The position numbers and the translations under genes were made by a program. 64,000 bases of DNA from Plutella xylostella (lineage: Eukaryota; Arthropoda; Insecta; Lepidoptera; Plutellidae), in contig NC_063991.1 of the NCBI RefSeq assembly GCF_932276165.1, positions 983,001 through 1,047,000 on the forward strand. Direction: 5' to 3'. The notes beneath the pieces are model-generated. The model searched no databases. It had not been told where the DNA came from and saw only the letters and a program-made list of their open reading frames with translations. Below, one piece after another: positions 53,701 to 63,826 of the stretch; position 1 is the first letter of the stretch, and the number at the start of each line of letters is the position of its first letter.

Positions 53701-56700
53701 TAATAGATTTTCAACAATGGTTTCTATCTGTATTCCAATTTAATTATGTTCTTTTGTGTGTTTTATTTAAACAGTAAATTAATTTTATTTCTTTTCAATA
53801 GCAGACTCAATCTCACGGACTAAAAGTCTAAAACTAGCATAATAACGGGTGATCCAGTTTTTTTATCCAAAACTTTTTACAGCAGCATCGGCCGCCCTAC
53901 TCTTGAAAGGCAATGTATTGCGTCTGTCTTGTGTTGTCAACATAAAAAAATCGTAACTTCCCTTCAAAATCGATTTTACGATAAGTAAAAATATAAATGT
54001 TCATCAAGATAAAGCGCAAGAACAGCGCAATTTTTCGCGTTTTTGTAAAATAACTTCTAAATTGTATGCATTATATTCTTGTTTCTAGGTTCTTAAAATA
54101 GGAATTACCTAGCTGATTATATCAGTATTTTTAGTCTTTGTAAAACCGCGTTTGAAGAGAAGTTATGATTTTTTTAATGTTGACAACGCAAGACAGGCGC
54201 AATACATTGCCTTTCAAGAGTAGGGGGGCTGATTTTAGCGTGAACCGACACGGTTGCGAATTTTCAAGTCTATTTTTGACTCGAAGCGTCTCGCTTCTGA
54301 ACGACGAAAGGTCAAGTCAAGAGCTCATTGGATTGCGAAGTGGAAAAAAATATAGATTCCTTAAAGATATTCAACTGTTTTATAATCTCACATCTCTCTC
54401 AGCACAAGCTTGCTTGTGTTGGGGTCCACCAACCCGCACTAGGCCAACGTGGTGGACTAAGCTTAAACCCTTCCTTCATTGGAAGGAGCCCCGTGCCACA
54501 GCAGTGGGGACGTGATGGGTCGTGATGATAATCTCACATACTAAATTGACAGATTTTGAACGGTTCAACAACAGTCGATTGTCCCGCGATTTTTTCGTTG
54601 ACAGAGAGGGACAAAACAGTTCAATAGCTAAAGCGTCCTATAATTACTTGTATGTTCTATTTTGGTGCAAATAAAGAGTATTGTATTGTATTGTATTGTA
54701 TTACTTTTATATGATATAAAGGGGGGAATTATTGTTCATGTCACGTATCACCCATCTTTGGATTGAAACATATCACTAAAATGTTAGTAGTTTATATCTT
54801 GAAATGAGTTAAATATAAACATTATAAAAACCATATATAACCATTAATAACTTATAGGATCTAGCTGTCAAAAATGACTTTGGTGAAAGGTTTGGCCGCG
54901 GGATTTCCGGGATGAAAGGTCACTTCCCACTCTAACAACAATCTCCATCCAAAAAAAAAACCTAATAGGTACCTACCGTCGTCGTCGCTCCGGTGCAACA
55001 CAGACTGACACACTTTCGCTTTAAACTTTTTTTGTAGTCTATTACATTGACTGTATAGTATACATGATATAATGTATATTAGTGCACTACAAGAGCGGTG
55101 GTGGCGTAATGGATAAGGCCTCGTCCTCTCAATCGAGAGGCCATGGGTTCAAATCCAGGCCTGTACCAATGAATTCTTTCAATTGTGTTTTCAATTAAGG
55201 AGTTTAATTAAAATAATACCACGTGCTCTTATACGGTGATGGAAAACATCGTGAGGAGACCTGCACATCTAGATTTTAGATGTGTATCCTAAGTGCATTG
55301 TACTTATCTCAAAACGGCGATATGGTTCGCAACCTATCACGTGAGTACAAATGTGCTGCGAAAAGTGGCAACAAAACATTTTGTTGCGGAATTCCCATGA
55401 GAAAACTATTTAAGCTCGCGGCGAACAATCTATCTATAAAAAATAATTGATGTTCGTTCGTTAGTCTACTTAAAACTCGAGAACCGATTTGGCTAACTTT
55501 GGTTTGGTTGTCGTAGTCCAAGGAAGGTTTATTTTAAACTAAATAAGAAATTTTGTTGTAGTAGTAGAGTAGTGTAATAGTCACAGAATGGTAGCCTAGA
55601 GACGGACGAAGAGCTGTTGGTAGACCACCTGCTAGATGGCCCGATGACATCAGCAAGGTTGCGGGGAAGCAGTGAACCAGAGCGGCACAGGACTGGAAGA
55701 ATATCAGTTTATACAAGTGTGCAAACTTACCGAAATCCTCCAACAACAGGCCAGGGTCTTCAACCAGCACTCTCTCACATATCAGTCCAAACAGGGCGTA
55801 TTGGACGTCCACCTGGTCATCACTGGTGGACAGGCTCAGCAGGATCTTGTGGGCGAGGCTGGAAACAATAGCATTATGCTGAGTCAGAACCCTTTTGGTA
55901 ACATGATAAATCACACATGTTGCTTATCTATCTCTGTCTGTCTGTTGTATTAATTTCGTGTATTTACGTAATCTTTCCGTGTAACTTGTGTATGTATTGT
56001 GTTCAATAAACAATTTATCTATATATATTTCTGTGTAATATAATGGATCATCTGTAAATAAGTCAATTTTAAATAAAACACGGTTTTCTCTACTTGGTTG
56101 TAGAAGGGTTTGAAGTGAGTTCCCGTGGGAATTCCGGGATGAAATGGTGGTGAAATCTAGGTCAGCACTCAGCATCCTGTGTACAAAATTTATCAACATC
56201 GGTTCAGTAGTTTTTGCGTGAAAGAGAAACGAACATTCTCACTCTTTCCCCTTTATAATATTAGTAGGATTAACCCTGAACGCTATAGGCTACTTTTTAT
56301 CCCGAAATTCCCATGGGAAACCCTTTAAAGACCACGTGAAGTTCGCTCATAAAAGCTATGCATAAAAATTATGGATTCAACACACACGATCAAAGTAAAT
56401 CAATCAATCGATTGAAACTTTTAGAGTAAAATGCTCAGGTAATTCCCAACCTGTTAAAGGTTAGAGTGAGATGTAAATAAAAAAACGCAAGCGTAAGAGG
56501 GAGATAAAAACACAACATGTGTGTAAAGGTGCGAACATATTAGACCATCGAATAACATAACAAGATAATTATGTCGATTCTGAAGGCAGAAATTCTAATT
56601 TCAGAGCTGTCATTTTTAATTTTTAAGTTGACTCTATGAGTGTTCCCGTAAATGTTATTTTATACTAGTAAAAAACAGCGTTAACATTAGAATTTATGCT

Positions 56701-59700
56701 TTCAGAATCGACATGAATATATGATTTAGTGGTAAAATAAGTAAAACTTTCCTCAGTGGAAAATTAAGTTTTGATAAGACTAATTGGAGTCTGAATTCCT
56801 AATTTAGCTTTTGGAGCTACGACGCATGTAAGATCTATGCACATAATATATACACAATTATATCCTAATCCTACCCGCCTGCCAAATGTGGAGATTATGG
56901 CAATAAAGTATGGCAAGTGTGGAGGTTTTGGAGGAGATCTATGCCCTACAATGGAATGTTTACAGACTGTGCATGTGTGTGTTTATAAAATATACAATTG
57001 AAAACATTAAGCCCTCTCACATTTCACGTGCCAAAAAAACGAGCCCAATGTGGCCGCGACTTTTGTATTCTGGTATTAAAAGCTGCCATTTTGAAATACC
57101 CGTCGTACATAATAATTTGTATAACCTGTTCTGTTTGTACATATATCAGCAGATATGGCTGTATGTTAATTAGTTTACTTCGGTAGGTAATTAGATCAGA
57201 ATTCAATATTAGCTTGCAATCATCCACTACTGGACATAGGCCTCTCTGAACGCCACAACATTCTGTCCTCTGCCTTCCTCATCCAGCCACTAATTGTCTA
57301 GGGTCAGTCCAGCTGGCTGGAGGGTGTCCCACGCTATGTTGTCGATTCAAACTTTACGAGAGTGAAGAGTTATGCGAGTGTATCAGTATCTCTAAACAAA
57401 TTATGAAGAAATTATAAAAGCATTTAGCATTACGTACGGATTTGCATAACCAAACTTATAACACTTCTCAAGTCCCGTAGTAAGTTAAGAAATGTTGGCG
57501 CTATGTTTACTTTAAATACAAAAAGTCTAGACAGCATACTTATTTAGTAGCTATGCGTTTATTACCTTCACCACTTTAGTATTCACACAGTGAACCTAAG
57601 TAGTTATTTACTACTTAGGTTCACTGTGTGAATACTAAAGTGGTGAAGGTAATAAACGCACAGCCTTCTTTGCCAAATCATTGTGCTAAGTGTATTTATA
57701 CTGCTAGGCCCATTTTAAGGGGGATTACCCTATGTATGTATGACTGTACAGTCAGCAAAAAAGATTAGTATACCTCCTAAGCGAATGATTAATGAGTTGA
57801 TGAATATTTTATCGATACAAACTATGAAAGTCAGAAGCTCTATTGATTATTCCTCAACTCATATTTTATGTATTTATTTATAAACACTTTATTGTATAAT
57901 AATAGAAACAGTTACAAAAATGGACTTAAAAGTAGTGAGTATATACAGAGGCGGGCTTATTGCCAAGAAGCAATTTCTTCCAACCAACCTTTGTTTGGTA
58001 CAAACTTTTTGCAATTTTCTTTGGTTGAGTTTACTTAATTAAACGATAACAGTAAGCAACATGAAAACAATTAAACCATCTATAAATACCATACAGGAAA
58101 TACGTTGAACATAATTATCCTTACTAATATTATAAATGCTAAAGTAACTGTGTCTGTCTGTCTGTCTGTCTGTCTGTTACTCTTTCACGCCAAAACTACT
58201 GAACGGATTTGAATGAAATTTGGTATACATATGGTCTAGACCCTGAGAAAGAACATAGGCTACTTTTTATCCCGGAATTCCCACGGGAAAACTTTTTAAG
58301 GCGAAGCGAAGCGCGCGGGGACAGCTAGTTATAAATAAAAAACAAAAAGTTCTAAAACCGTGCGCTACAGAACTGTTATAAAATAATAGCGGGTTTTTAC
58401 AATACAAGTGTGGAATTCCAAACGGCCAGACATGGGTTTTGTCGTGTGCCACTATGATATAATATATTATGGCAACACAGGTTATATTTATAGATATTAT
58501 GTGTGATTTATCTATCTGTGTGTATACAGGGTGTTGGAAAATTGGTATACTAAGCCGAAACCTGCGTGTGCAGCATGTTATATCTAAGCCCGAAACTGAA
58601 ATCGTTTCGCGAATTTTGAAATTCTGATTTTAGTTTTGGGCTTAGATATACCATGCTCCACATGTAGGTTTCGGCTTAGTATACCCTTTTTGCAACACTC
58701 TGTATATTATGGCAACATGTTATGGTTATATTTATAGATGTCTTTGTGTATATCAACACTAACACACTATACTGAGATTAAAGATGATAATATTACGTGT
58801 TTTGACCTCAAGGTCATTTTGCGTTGTAAAGAATGGCATGTGTTTTACTATGGCGAGGTATAGAGTATAAACAGAATACAACTTCATAACCATAGCTCGG
58901 ACAAAACAAGATGCAATATTATGTACTAGTTAACATGAAACGTTACATAATAGTTATGTATACCTACAAGATGAAATTTTATCAATCGCTTCAAGATAGA
59001 TTTGCTAGCTGACGATCTGGTCTGCGCTTGTGGTTGTCGTTGTCTTTACATTTGGAATTTGCGAACTATACAAACTAATTGAAATGGGCATCTTATATCC
59101 GTATTCGTATACCTACCGTTACCGTTCCTATTCACTATAACTTAGGGGTTAAAGTATGCACCTTTCTTTTCGAATTATATCCTACATCAACATTAAATTT
59201 GCCGCTCACTTCAATCAACTAGTTAAGTAACCGTGTGACTCTTAGATTACCAATATACGAACTAGATGACACTCCAGTGCAAAAGAAACGTCCCGACAAA
59301 TAACACCCCACTTCTACCACTGAGCTCTTGTTTTCAATTAGTTCGGTAAGATGTTTTGTGACTTTATTCATTGGTACTGACAGTACTCGGAAACAAAAAG
59401 CAGTCAGTTTTTGCCTTTGTTTTTGTATTCCATCTTGTTTGTATATTGTACCCTATCTTGTACGTATATTGTTAATCTCAGAGCAACCGTGTAACTGGAA
59501 TCGACTATACGGCGGATCTGACTCACTATGAATACTTTCTTTACTTCTTTTGCTTACTTATGAAACGAGTTCTCAAGTGGCCGATACTTGTTTCTAGACA
59601 TATAGGGGGCGGTTCTGAAGCAACCGTTTTTTTCATTCAGTGCCGGTTGAATTGCAAAAAAAAAACTTATAATCGGTCTTATTTAGTTCATTACTAGAGT

Positions 59701-60751
59701 TCAAACAATAAACTGTAAATATAATGCTTCAGAATCGTGTGTTATGATTGTAAGATTTTGTTTTGGTGAGTATTTTGTGTGATATTCACATTCCCCGATT
59801 GGAAGAAAGTTAGTGTTACATCTCGGGAAATCAGAAACCATTAATGTCTGGCGTAAGATTGGGACAATGGCGCCTTATCGAATTAAAAAAATAAGGAACA
59901 TCAACTCACCCATACAAAGTCTTCATATCCAGCTTGGCAACATTCAGACACATATTCTTTCTAGATTCCGCATCTAACTTTATAAAATGCCGCTTCAAAA
60001 CATCCTTCCCCGACTCTCTATTCGTCTTACAACAATCCCGTTTCGAGAACTCCGAGGACAACTCATTCTGCATATCCTTGTACCACTTCATTGTAAACGA
60101 CGAGTTAGATTTCGCCCGTTCCCTCTTCGGCTTCTCAACCCCTTCTTCATCAGTCATAACACAGCTGGGTATATGCTCTTCGAAGTTGAAGGTATTCTCC
60201 TCATCATAGGAGTCGCTTTTGCCAGGCGACGGGAAGTGGTTTGACGACGGTGGCGAGTTGGTATAAGGCGAGATGTTTCTGTAAGGCGATGAGTAAAAGG
60301 ATTGGTTCGGGGAATTCGGGATTGGAGAGAAGACATGCTCATTCGACATCGGAGGCGTAAGCAAAGAGGACGCATTAAACTCGTCTATTAAAGTCGGAAC
60401 TTCAGCAAAATCCGTGATAAACGTATCATCGATCGGGTACGAATTATAGACAGCTTCTTCTGTCTGATTAGGTACCTCTGCGAAGTTGCTCAAAACCTCT
60501 TCTGTTATTTCAGGCATCACCGTTTCGGGCGCAACATCCTGTCTGATATTGTTCAGGAGATTGACCAGATCGTTACTGTCGAAAGATTTCTCCACGAAGA
60601 GTTTTTCCACGGTTGTTTGCAGGTCGTCAGTCGGGAGGGTGTGGGCTTGGATTGCCCCCTCGATGTCTTGTAGTAAGTCGTCCTGTGAGGATGGCTCATC
60701 GTAGCTTGGGTTCACGTTTAGGGTGCCCCCAGAGAGGATGTGTCGATTTAC
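46660..60751 (-). CDS. Ankyrin-repeat nuclear I-kappa-B-like protein, 5' end outside window
   Basis: Seven exons join in frame on the minus strand: 59910-60751, 55731-55858, 49959-50089, 49367-49496, 48647-48753, 47757-47890, 46660-46759 (stop TAG). They give 523 residues; the first starts after a CCGCAG acceptor in phase 0, so earlier exons exist. The large first exon encodes an acidic, Ser/Pro-rich region (about residues 1-215) with SP-rich runs and a basic KPKRERAK that may be a nuclear signal. Ankyrin units follow: GHNLLSAAVLR, GDNLLCACARRG, GYTALHVACKTHSASLSC, GGDTACHLAVNSVHCALSLV and SVTPLEYA. No Rel-homology domain is seen. A disordered acidic front plus C-terminal ankyrins matches nuclear I-kappa-B proteins (Bcl-3, I-kappa-B zeta), which modulate NF-kappa-B in nuclei; a role in immune gene control is an inference. 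Confidence 0.78.
47171..47279 (-). other. 5'-truncated copy of an ankyrin exon
   Basis: Matches exon 47757-47890 from CATCT(A/G)GCGGTG to its end, keeps the donor (GTAATG instead of GTAAGA), and has lost the first ~27 bases and the acceptor. Differences: four synonymous and one conservative Lys to Arg. With no acceptor it is probably silent. Confidence 0.7.
47450..47620. mobile_element. Foldback repeat around TTGACAGATTCTGAACGG
   Basis: Arms 47452-47520 and 47546-47615: ATCTCAGATACTAAATTGAC, AGATTCTGAACGGTTCATCA, CAGTCGATAGTCCCGCG and the inverse. A half copy lies at 54530-54590. Confidence 0.65.
48054..48266. mobile_element. Diverged Lep1-like element ending in a 28-bp hairpin
   Basis: Starts ATCCTACTAAAATTATACCT and carries ATTTTCATGAAATTTGGCAT, then GGGAAATCTCACGGTAACAG. 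At 48204-48231 and 48239-48266 a 28-bp perfect inverted repeat with a 7-base loop includes CAGCTAG, as if two element ends met head to head. Confidence 0.6.
48276..48358 (-). other. Shortened copy of an ankyrin exon, phase-compatible with replacing it
   Basis: Lies just downstream (minus sense) of exon 48647-48753 and matches it except for a 27-base in-frame deletion (the VLIAHGGA part) and a few substitutions. A TTTAG acceptor at the edge of a MITE would start it with two bases, matching the phase left by exon 49367-49496. It ends AAGGGG|GTATCT in phase 0 like the parent. So it could replace the parent exon, shortening one ankyrin unit. Substitutions: three synonymous, two not. Both splice sites are weak. 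Confidence 0.55.
48367..48495. mobile_element. Hairpin MITE (CTAGCACGGGG family)
   Basis: CTAGCACGGGGCGCAAGACG against CGCGTTTTGTGCCCGTGCTAG. It abuts the shortened ankyrin exon copy (48276-48358); its left flank may supply that copy's AG acceptor. Confidence 0.72.
48505..48612. mobile_element. Hairpin MITE (CTAGCACGGGG family), tandem neighbour
   Basis: CTAGTAGCACGGGGCACATT then TAAGACGTGAC; right GTCACGTCTTAAATGCGCCC. It lies 10 bp from the previous copy and 35 bp from the ankyrin exon donor at 48646. Confidence 0.72.
50125..50400. mobile_element. Diverged SINE family A copy
   Basis: TGTGTGGGTAATAACCTCTC, CGGCCATCAGACCCCAGGCT, and later GTACAAATATCTGCTCCAG with a degraded head near 50340-50395. 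It starts 36 bp upstream of the ankyrin exon 49959-50089 (minus sense). Confidence 0.55.
50567..50795 (-). mobile_element. Lep1-like Helitron with long (CAGA)n tract
   Basis: CTAG and a GC-rich hairpin at the left; TATAATATTAGTTAGGA at the right; ten or so CAGA units at 50720-50762. Confidence 0.72.
51240..51475 (-). mobile_element. Lep1-like Helitron followed by an AT microsatellite
   Basis: Element 51240-51421 (CTAGCTGTTCCTGCGAGC to ATAATATTAGTCAGGA), then TATATA runs at 51421-51468. Confidence 0.7.
51480..52400. other. Ankyrin-gene intron; nothing recognised
   Basis: AT-rich, without bounded repeats or exon candidates on either strand. Confidence 0.4.
52804..52996 (-). mobile_element. 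RTE-type LINE 3' end
   Basis: On the minus strand it encodes RVLEWRPRTGKRSVGRPP-like text, ARWTDDL and SGWMRKAEDRVLWRSLGEAY. Longer copy at 62660-63060. Confidence 0.75.
53310..53640. mobile_element. ACAGGGTGTTTCAAAA end plus LINE 3' end
   Basis: 53310-53390 carries ACAGGGTGTTTCAAAAAGGT and CATTCTAAACAACTTTTATT. 53412-53640 is a LINE tail in antisense (AAACATTTATTTGACACAC, GGTTGCTGTTCAGAGCGTC). Confidence 0.5.
53850..54760. mobile_element. Element with long subterminal inverted repeats
   Basis: Arms near 53889-53965 and 54150-54232 carry CTACTCTTGAAAGGCAATGT, GTTGTCAACATAAAAAAATC and their inverse. Outer ends may be ACGGGTGATCC (53846) and GTATCACCC (54745). A CCCCAGCAGTGGG-type repeat sits inside at 54390-54530. 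Confidence 0.5.
55092..55345 (+). mobile_element. tRNA-derived SINE (family C), best copy
   Basis: Head GCGGTGGTGGCGTAATGGAT, GGGTTCAAATCCAGGC, body GTACCAATGAATTCTTTC, GGTGATGGAAAACATCGTGA, tail TCTAGATTTTAGATGTG and CAAAACGGCGATATGGTTCG. Confidence 0.75.
56105..56285 (+). mobile_element. Diverged Helitron-like fragments
   Basis: GTTCCCGTGGGAATTCCGGG, CGGTTCAGTAGTTTTTGCGT, GAAAGAGAAACGAACATTC and TTTATAATATTAGTAGGAT: an old relative of the Lep1-like copies. A second piece with CCCGAAATTCCCATGGGAAA follows at 56295. Confidence 0.55.
56330..57200. other. Ankyrin-gene intron; nothing recognised except a short inverted repeat
   Basis: TGTCGATTCTGAAGGCAGAA near 56573 and its inverse near 56690-56712 (TTTATGCTTTCAGAATCGACA) suggest a small MITE of about 140 bp. 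No exon. Confidence 0.4.
57553..57661. repeat. Perfect 50-bp inverted repeat with a 7-base loop
   Basis: Left arm 57554-57603, right arm 57611-57660, exact complements; the loop is TTATTTA. No mismatch over 50 bp, no coding content, in an intron of the ankyrin gene. Confidence 0.9.
57868..57995 (-). mobile_element. LINE 3' end fragment
   Basis: TTTATTTATAAACACTTTAT, GTGAGTATATACAGAGGCGG, CTTATTGCCAAGAAGCAATT and CCAACCAACC: a typical antisense tail of a moth non-LTR element. Confidence 0.5.
58118..58328 (+). mobile_element. Lep1-like Helitron, plus strand
   Basis: TCCTTACTAATATTATAAAT start, TGTCTGTCTG tract, GGTATACATATGGTCTAGAC, hairpin GAAGCGAAGCGCGCGG, CTAG end followed by T. Confidence 0.78.
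58527..58712. mobile_element. Hairpin MITE of the ACAGGGTGTTGCAAAA family
   Basis: ACAGGGTGTTGGAAAATTGG with GTATACTAAGCCGAAACCTG, then the inverse (TAGGTTTCGGCTTAGTATAC, CCTTTTTGCAACACTCTGT). Long internal palindrome. Confidence 0.75.
58730..59900. other. Ankyrin-gene intron with a dispersed repeat
   Basis: 59265-59430 is the empty-site homologue of 7130-7510. Nothing else was recognised; no exon. Confidence 0.4.
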
Positions 60752-60753
60752 CT

Positions 60754-61550
60754 GCGGGACAAAAAATCTTGGTGTTAGATGTGGCTTTCTAAGACTTGTG
60801 CTGTTCTATGGCTGGATCTTTGAAGTTTTACGATAGTCTTACACTCACGAGCAATGAAAAAGTTCCAGTGAGAAAATCATCAAATTACTTCTTAACGGAA
60901 AAAGCTAGCTTAATAACGCCATCTGCAATATTAAAATGCATTTAACAGAGCATCAGACATTACCAAACAAAAACGTAAATATTGAGTTAAATTTTTAATT
61001 AAGTAAATGTTTCTATAAAATTGAGGATATTTATTATTAATTACCATAAAATGAAAATATTTTTAAGTGCCGTGACAGTAATCCATAATTTTCCTCTGCT
61101 CCTTACGTCAGTTCCAGTGGTTTTACGTTATTCATGCGTTTTGGATGCGTAATGTAACCACAAGAAGTTTGCCTAACTCATGCACCCTTCCACCTTATCT
61201 AACTGTAACTGTGCCACCGGCATTTACAACTAGTCATGTGTTAACCGGCGAGGGAAAACAGGAGTGTTATAAGTTTAACGTGTCTGTGCTAGCCTAGCTC
61301 CTAAACGGCTGATCCGATTTTCAATATGTATAATTTTCCGACAGTTTTTGGTAAATTGAAGTACCTACCCGATGGGTTAATAATGACGTCAATTTCTGGA
61401 ATACATACGAGAACATCATAGTTTATGTGCTGAATTGCTGATACACCGCGTGTTAAATGTTTAAACAGATTTAGTCTCGTCGTTAAATTGTTTACGCACA
61501 TCGAGATTACGGGAAATACATGTGTTATTGCGCTGAATTATTCGGTATCG
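60754..61550. other. Upstream intron of the ankyrin gene; no exon found
   Basis: The acceptor at 60752-60754 requires at least one more exon to the right. None with a clear start and a phase-0 donor was recognised up to 64000. Confidence 0.4.
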
Positions 61551-61554
61551 AATG

Positions 61555-61750
61555 TTGTGGTGGTGAGTGACCCTGACTCCTGTGCCGAAGGTCCAGGGTT
61601 CGATGCCCAGCCGGGGCAGATATTTGTACTCCGGCCTTGGGTGTCTATCTATGTGTCTGTGTAGGTTTATCGGCTGTCCGATACCCATATTACAGGCTCG
61701 GCCTAGCTTGGGATCGGATGGCCGTGTGTGAGATGTCCCACATAATAATA
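61555..61750 (+). mobile_element. tRNA-derived SINE (family A), head partly missing
   Basis: GTGGTGAGTGACCCTGACTC, GGGTTCGATGCCCAGCCGG, GGATCGGATGGCCGTGTGTG, then TAATAATATTATTATTAT. Confidence 0.7.
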
Positions 61751-62051
61751 TTATTATTATTATCTGTGGAGACCACGAACTGACAAGCGTAGCGTGAGAC
61801 GCCATCGACCTGGTTGCCTGTTACTCTAGAACTTGTCGTTAAACTTAAAAGCATACGATCCAACATTCAACACTAAAAACATAACTATTGAACGGCTAAC
61901 CTGATTTTGAAAAATCCTGGTTTAGCCGTACATGGGAGCTACGCTATCATAGACAGGTACACACACACAGATACACAGGTGACGTTAAACTCATAAAAAC
62001 CCTTTATTTCGTAGAGGGTAAAAAAATAATTGCATCGATGGTTCACCTTGG

Positions 62052-62305
62052 ACGGCCGACCGAATGGCGTAGTGGTTAGTGACCCTGACTACTGAGCCGA
62101 TGGTCCCGGGTTCGATTCCCGGCTGGGGCAGATATTTGTTTAAACACAGATATTTGTTCTCAGGTCTTGGATGTGCCCGTAAAATGGCAATAGGCCCGCC
62201 CCCTATTACATTGGGACTAACATTCTGGCGAAAAGTGGGTGCAGCAATGCACCTCTGCCTACCCCGCAAGGGAGTGCATTAGTACAAGGCGTGAGTGCGT
62301 GTGTG
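62052..62305 (+). mobile_element. tRNA-derived SINE (family B)
   Basis: GACCGAATGGCGTAGTGGTT, GGTTCGATTCCCGGCTGGGG, AATGGCAATAGGCCCGCCCC, GTGCAGCAATGCACCTCTGC, GTGCATTAGTACAAGGCGTG. Confidence 0.78.
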
Positions 62306-62345
62306 TGGTTCACCTTGGAAGCTTTTAGTTATCGCATGACTAGTA

Positions 62346-62544
62346 TCCTTACTAATATTATAAATGCGAAAGTAACTGTGTCTGTCTGTCTGTTACTCTT
62401 TCACGCCAAAACTACTGAACGGATTTGAATGAAATTTGGTATACATATGGTATAGACCCTGGGAAAGAACATAGGCTACTTTTTATCCCGGAATTCCCAC
62501 GGGAAAACTTTTTAAGGCGAAGCGAAGCTCGCGGGAACAGCTAG
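62346..62544 (+). mobile_element. Lep1-like Helitron, plus strand
   Basis: TCCTTACTAATATTATAAAT to CTAG. It sits 40 bp after a family B SINE. Confidence 0.78.
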
Positions 62545-62659
62545 TTTAAAATAAATACTAAGTAGCAATCCAATAAGTGCAGAATATTTGGCCTTCAGAA
62601 TAAAATGAAAGGTGTACATAAGAATACATACTGTACATGTTTACATACAGGGTGTCTAT

Positions 62660-63065
62660 ACATCTATGTATCATCATCAGCCAATAATCATCCACTGCTG
62701 GACATAGGCCTCTCCCAAGGAGCGCCACAACACTCGGTCCTCGGCCTTCCTCATCCAACCACTACCCGCCACCCGCCTAAGGTCGTCAGTCCAGCGGGCA
62801 GGAGGGCGTCCCACGCTGCGTTTGCCTGTTCGTGGTCTCCACTCGAGAACTCGTCTACCCCAACGGTTATCGGTTCTTCGGCAGATATGACCAGTCCACT
62901 GTCACTTCAGCTTGCATATTTTGACAGCTATGTCGGTAACCTTAGTCCTCTGACGGATAACCTCATTTCTGATACGATTCATCAGAGAAACCCCAAGCAT
63001 AGCTCTCTCCATAGCACGCTGAGCGACTTTAAATCGGTGGACCAGTCCTACCGTCAGTGTACATC
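62660..63065 (-). mobile_element. RTE-type LINE 3' end, longer copy
   Basis: Minus-strand text for VHRFKVAQRAM-like, LGVSLMNRI, LEWRPRTGKRSVGRPP, ARWTDDLRRVAGSGWMRKAE and VQQWMIIG. Ends in ATGATGATA. Confidence 0.78.
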
Positions 63066-63290
63066 TATGTATGTATAATAGATATTATATTACGTGTACA
63101 TGATATCATCGTTAAATGACACAGACAATCTTATCATTATCAATTATAAACTTCGCGAGAAAGTAGAATACAATCAGTCAATATCAGAATCTTATTGATA
63201 ACGCACAGCACAGGATATGACATGAGGCCAAATTATTCGTCATTATCATATTTATAACGATTTCATCAGTATCATTTAAATCAAGTGCAA

Positions 63291-63620
63291 GGAGCGGTGG
63301 TAGCTCAGTCGGGTAAGCGCCCGCTTCTCACGCCAGAGATGCGGGTTCGAATCCCGGCGCTGACATGTACCAATGAGTTCTTTTCTGAATTTAAGTACAA
63401 TGTATACCATCGCTCTTACGGTGAAGGAAAACATCGTGAGGAAACCTGCATATCTAGATTTAGCACATCTAGATATGTCAACCCACCAACCCGCAGTGGA
63501 CCAGCGTGGTGGAGAAATGGTCCAAGCTTAGGAAGGCAGTTTAGACCTTGGGGATATGCACAACGGTTCCATTCGAGAGAGCCAGGTGCAGGTACTTACA
63601 CCCCTACAAAGAATAGAATA
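63291..63620 (+). mobile_element. tRNA-derived SINE (family C, second subtype)
   Basis: Head GCGGTGGTAGCTCAGTCGGG, GGGTTCGAATCCCGGCGC, then GTACCAATGAGTTCTTTTCT, GGAAAACATCGTGAGGAAAC and tail TTCCATTCGAGAGAGCCAGG, CAGGTACTTACACCCC. The tail alone also occurs at 3310-3370 and 5670-5735. Confidence 0.75.
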
Positions 63621-63826
63621 GAATTGGTTTACTGTCAAACCGTTTTAAGTTCAACCTATAAATAACAACTATTATTGTGCCAATGAATAAAGTTGCAAAT
63701 CTTCTAACCAAAATAATTCAAAACAAGATCTCAGTTATAGAAGTGGTGTGTTTATTGTTCGAGGCGTTTCTTTTGCACTATTGTTCGTTTATTTTTAATC
63801 TAAGCACCCGAGCATGTATTATGTTA

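Noticed and set aside
54165..54525. Overlapping open frames of 116 and 65 codons
   Set aside because: They lie across an inverted-repeat element and a CCCCAGCAGTGGG-type repeat.
60713..60715. Start of the ankyrin gene at a GTG codon
   Set aside because: The codon is GTG, not ATG, and the open frame continues upstream to a CCGCAG acceptor at 60752, so this is an internal exon.
63291..63370. A functional tRNA gene (tRNA-like head with A and B box motifs)
   Set aside because: The acceptor arms do not close, and the text continues into a SINE body found elsewhere. The same applies to the heads at 10167, 16500, 40999, 55092 and 62052.
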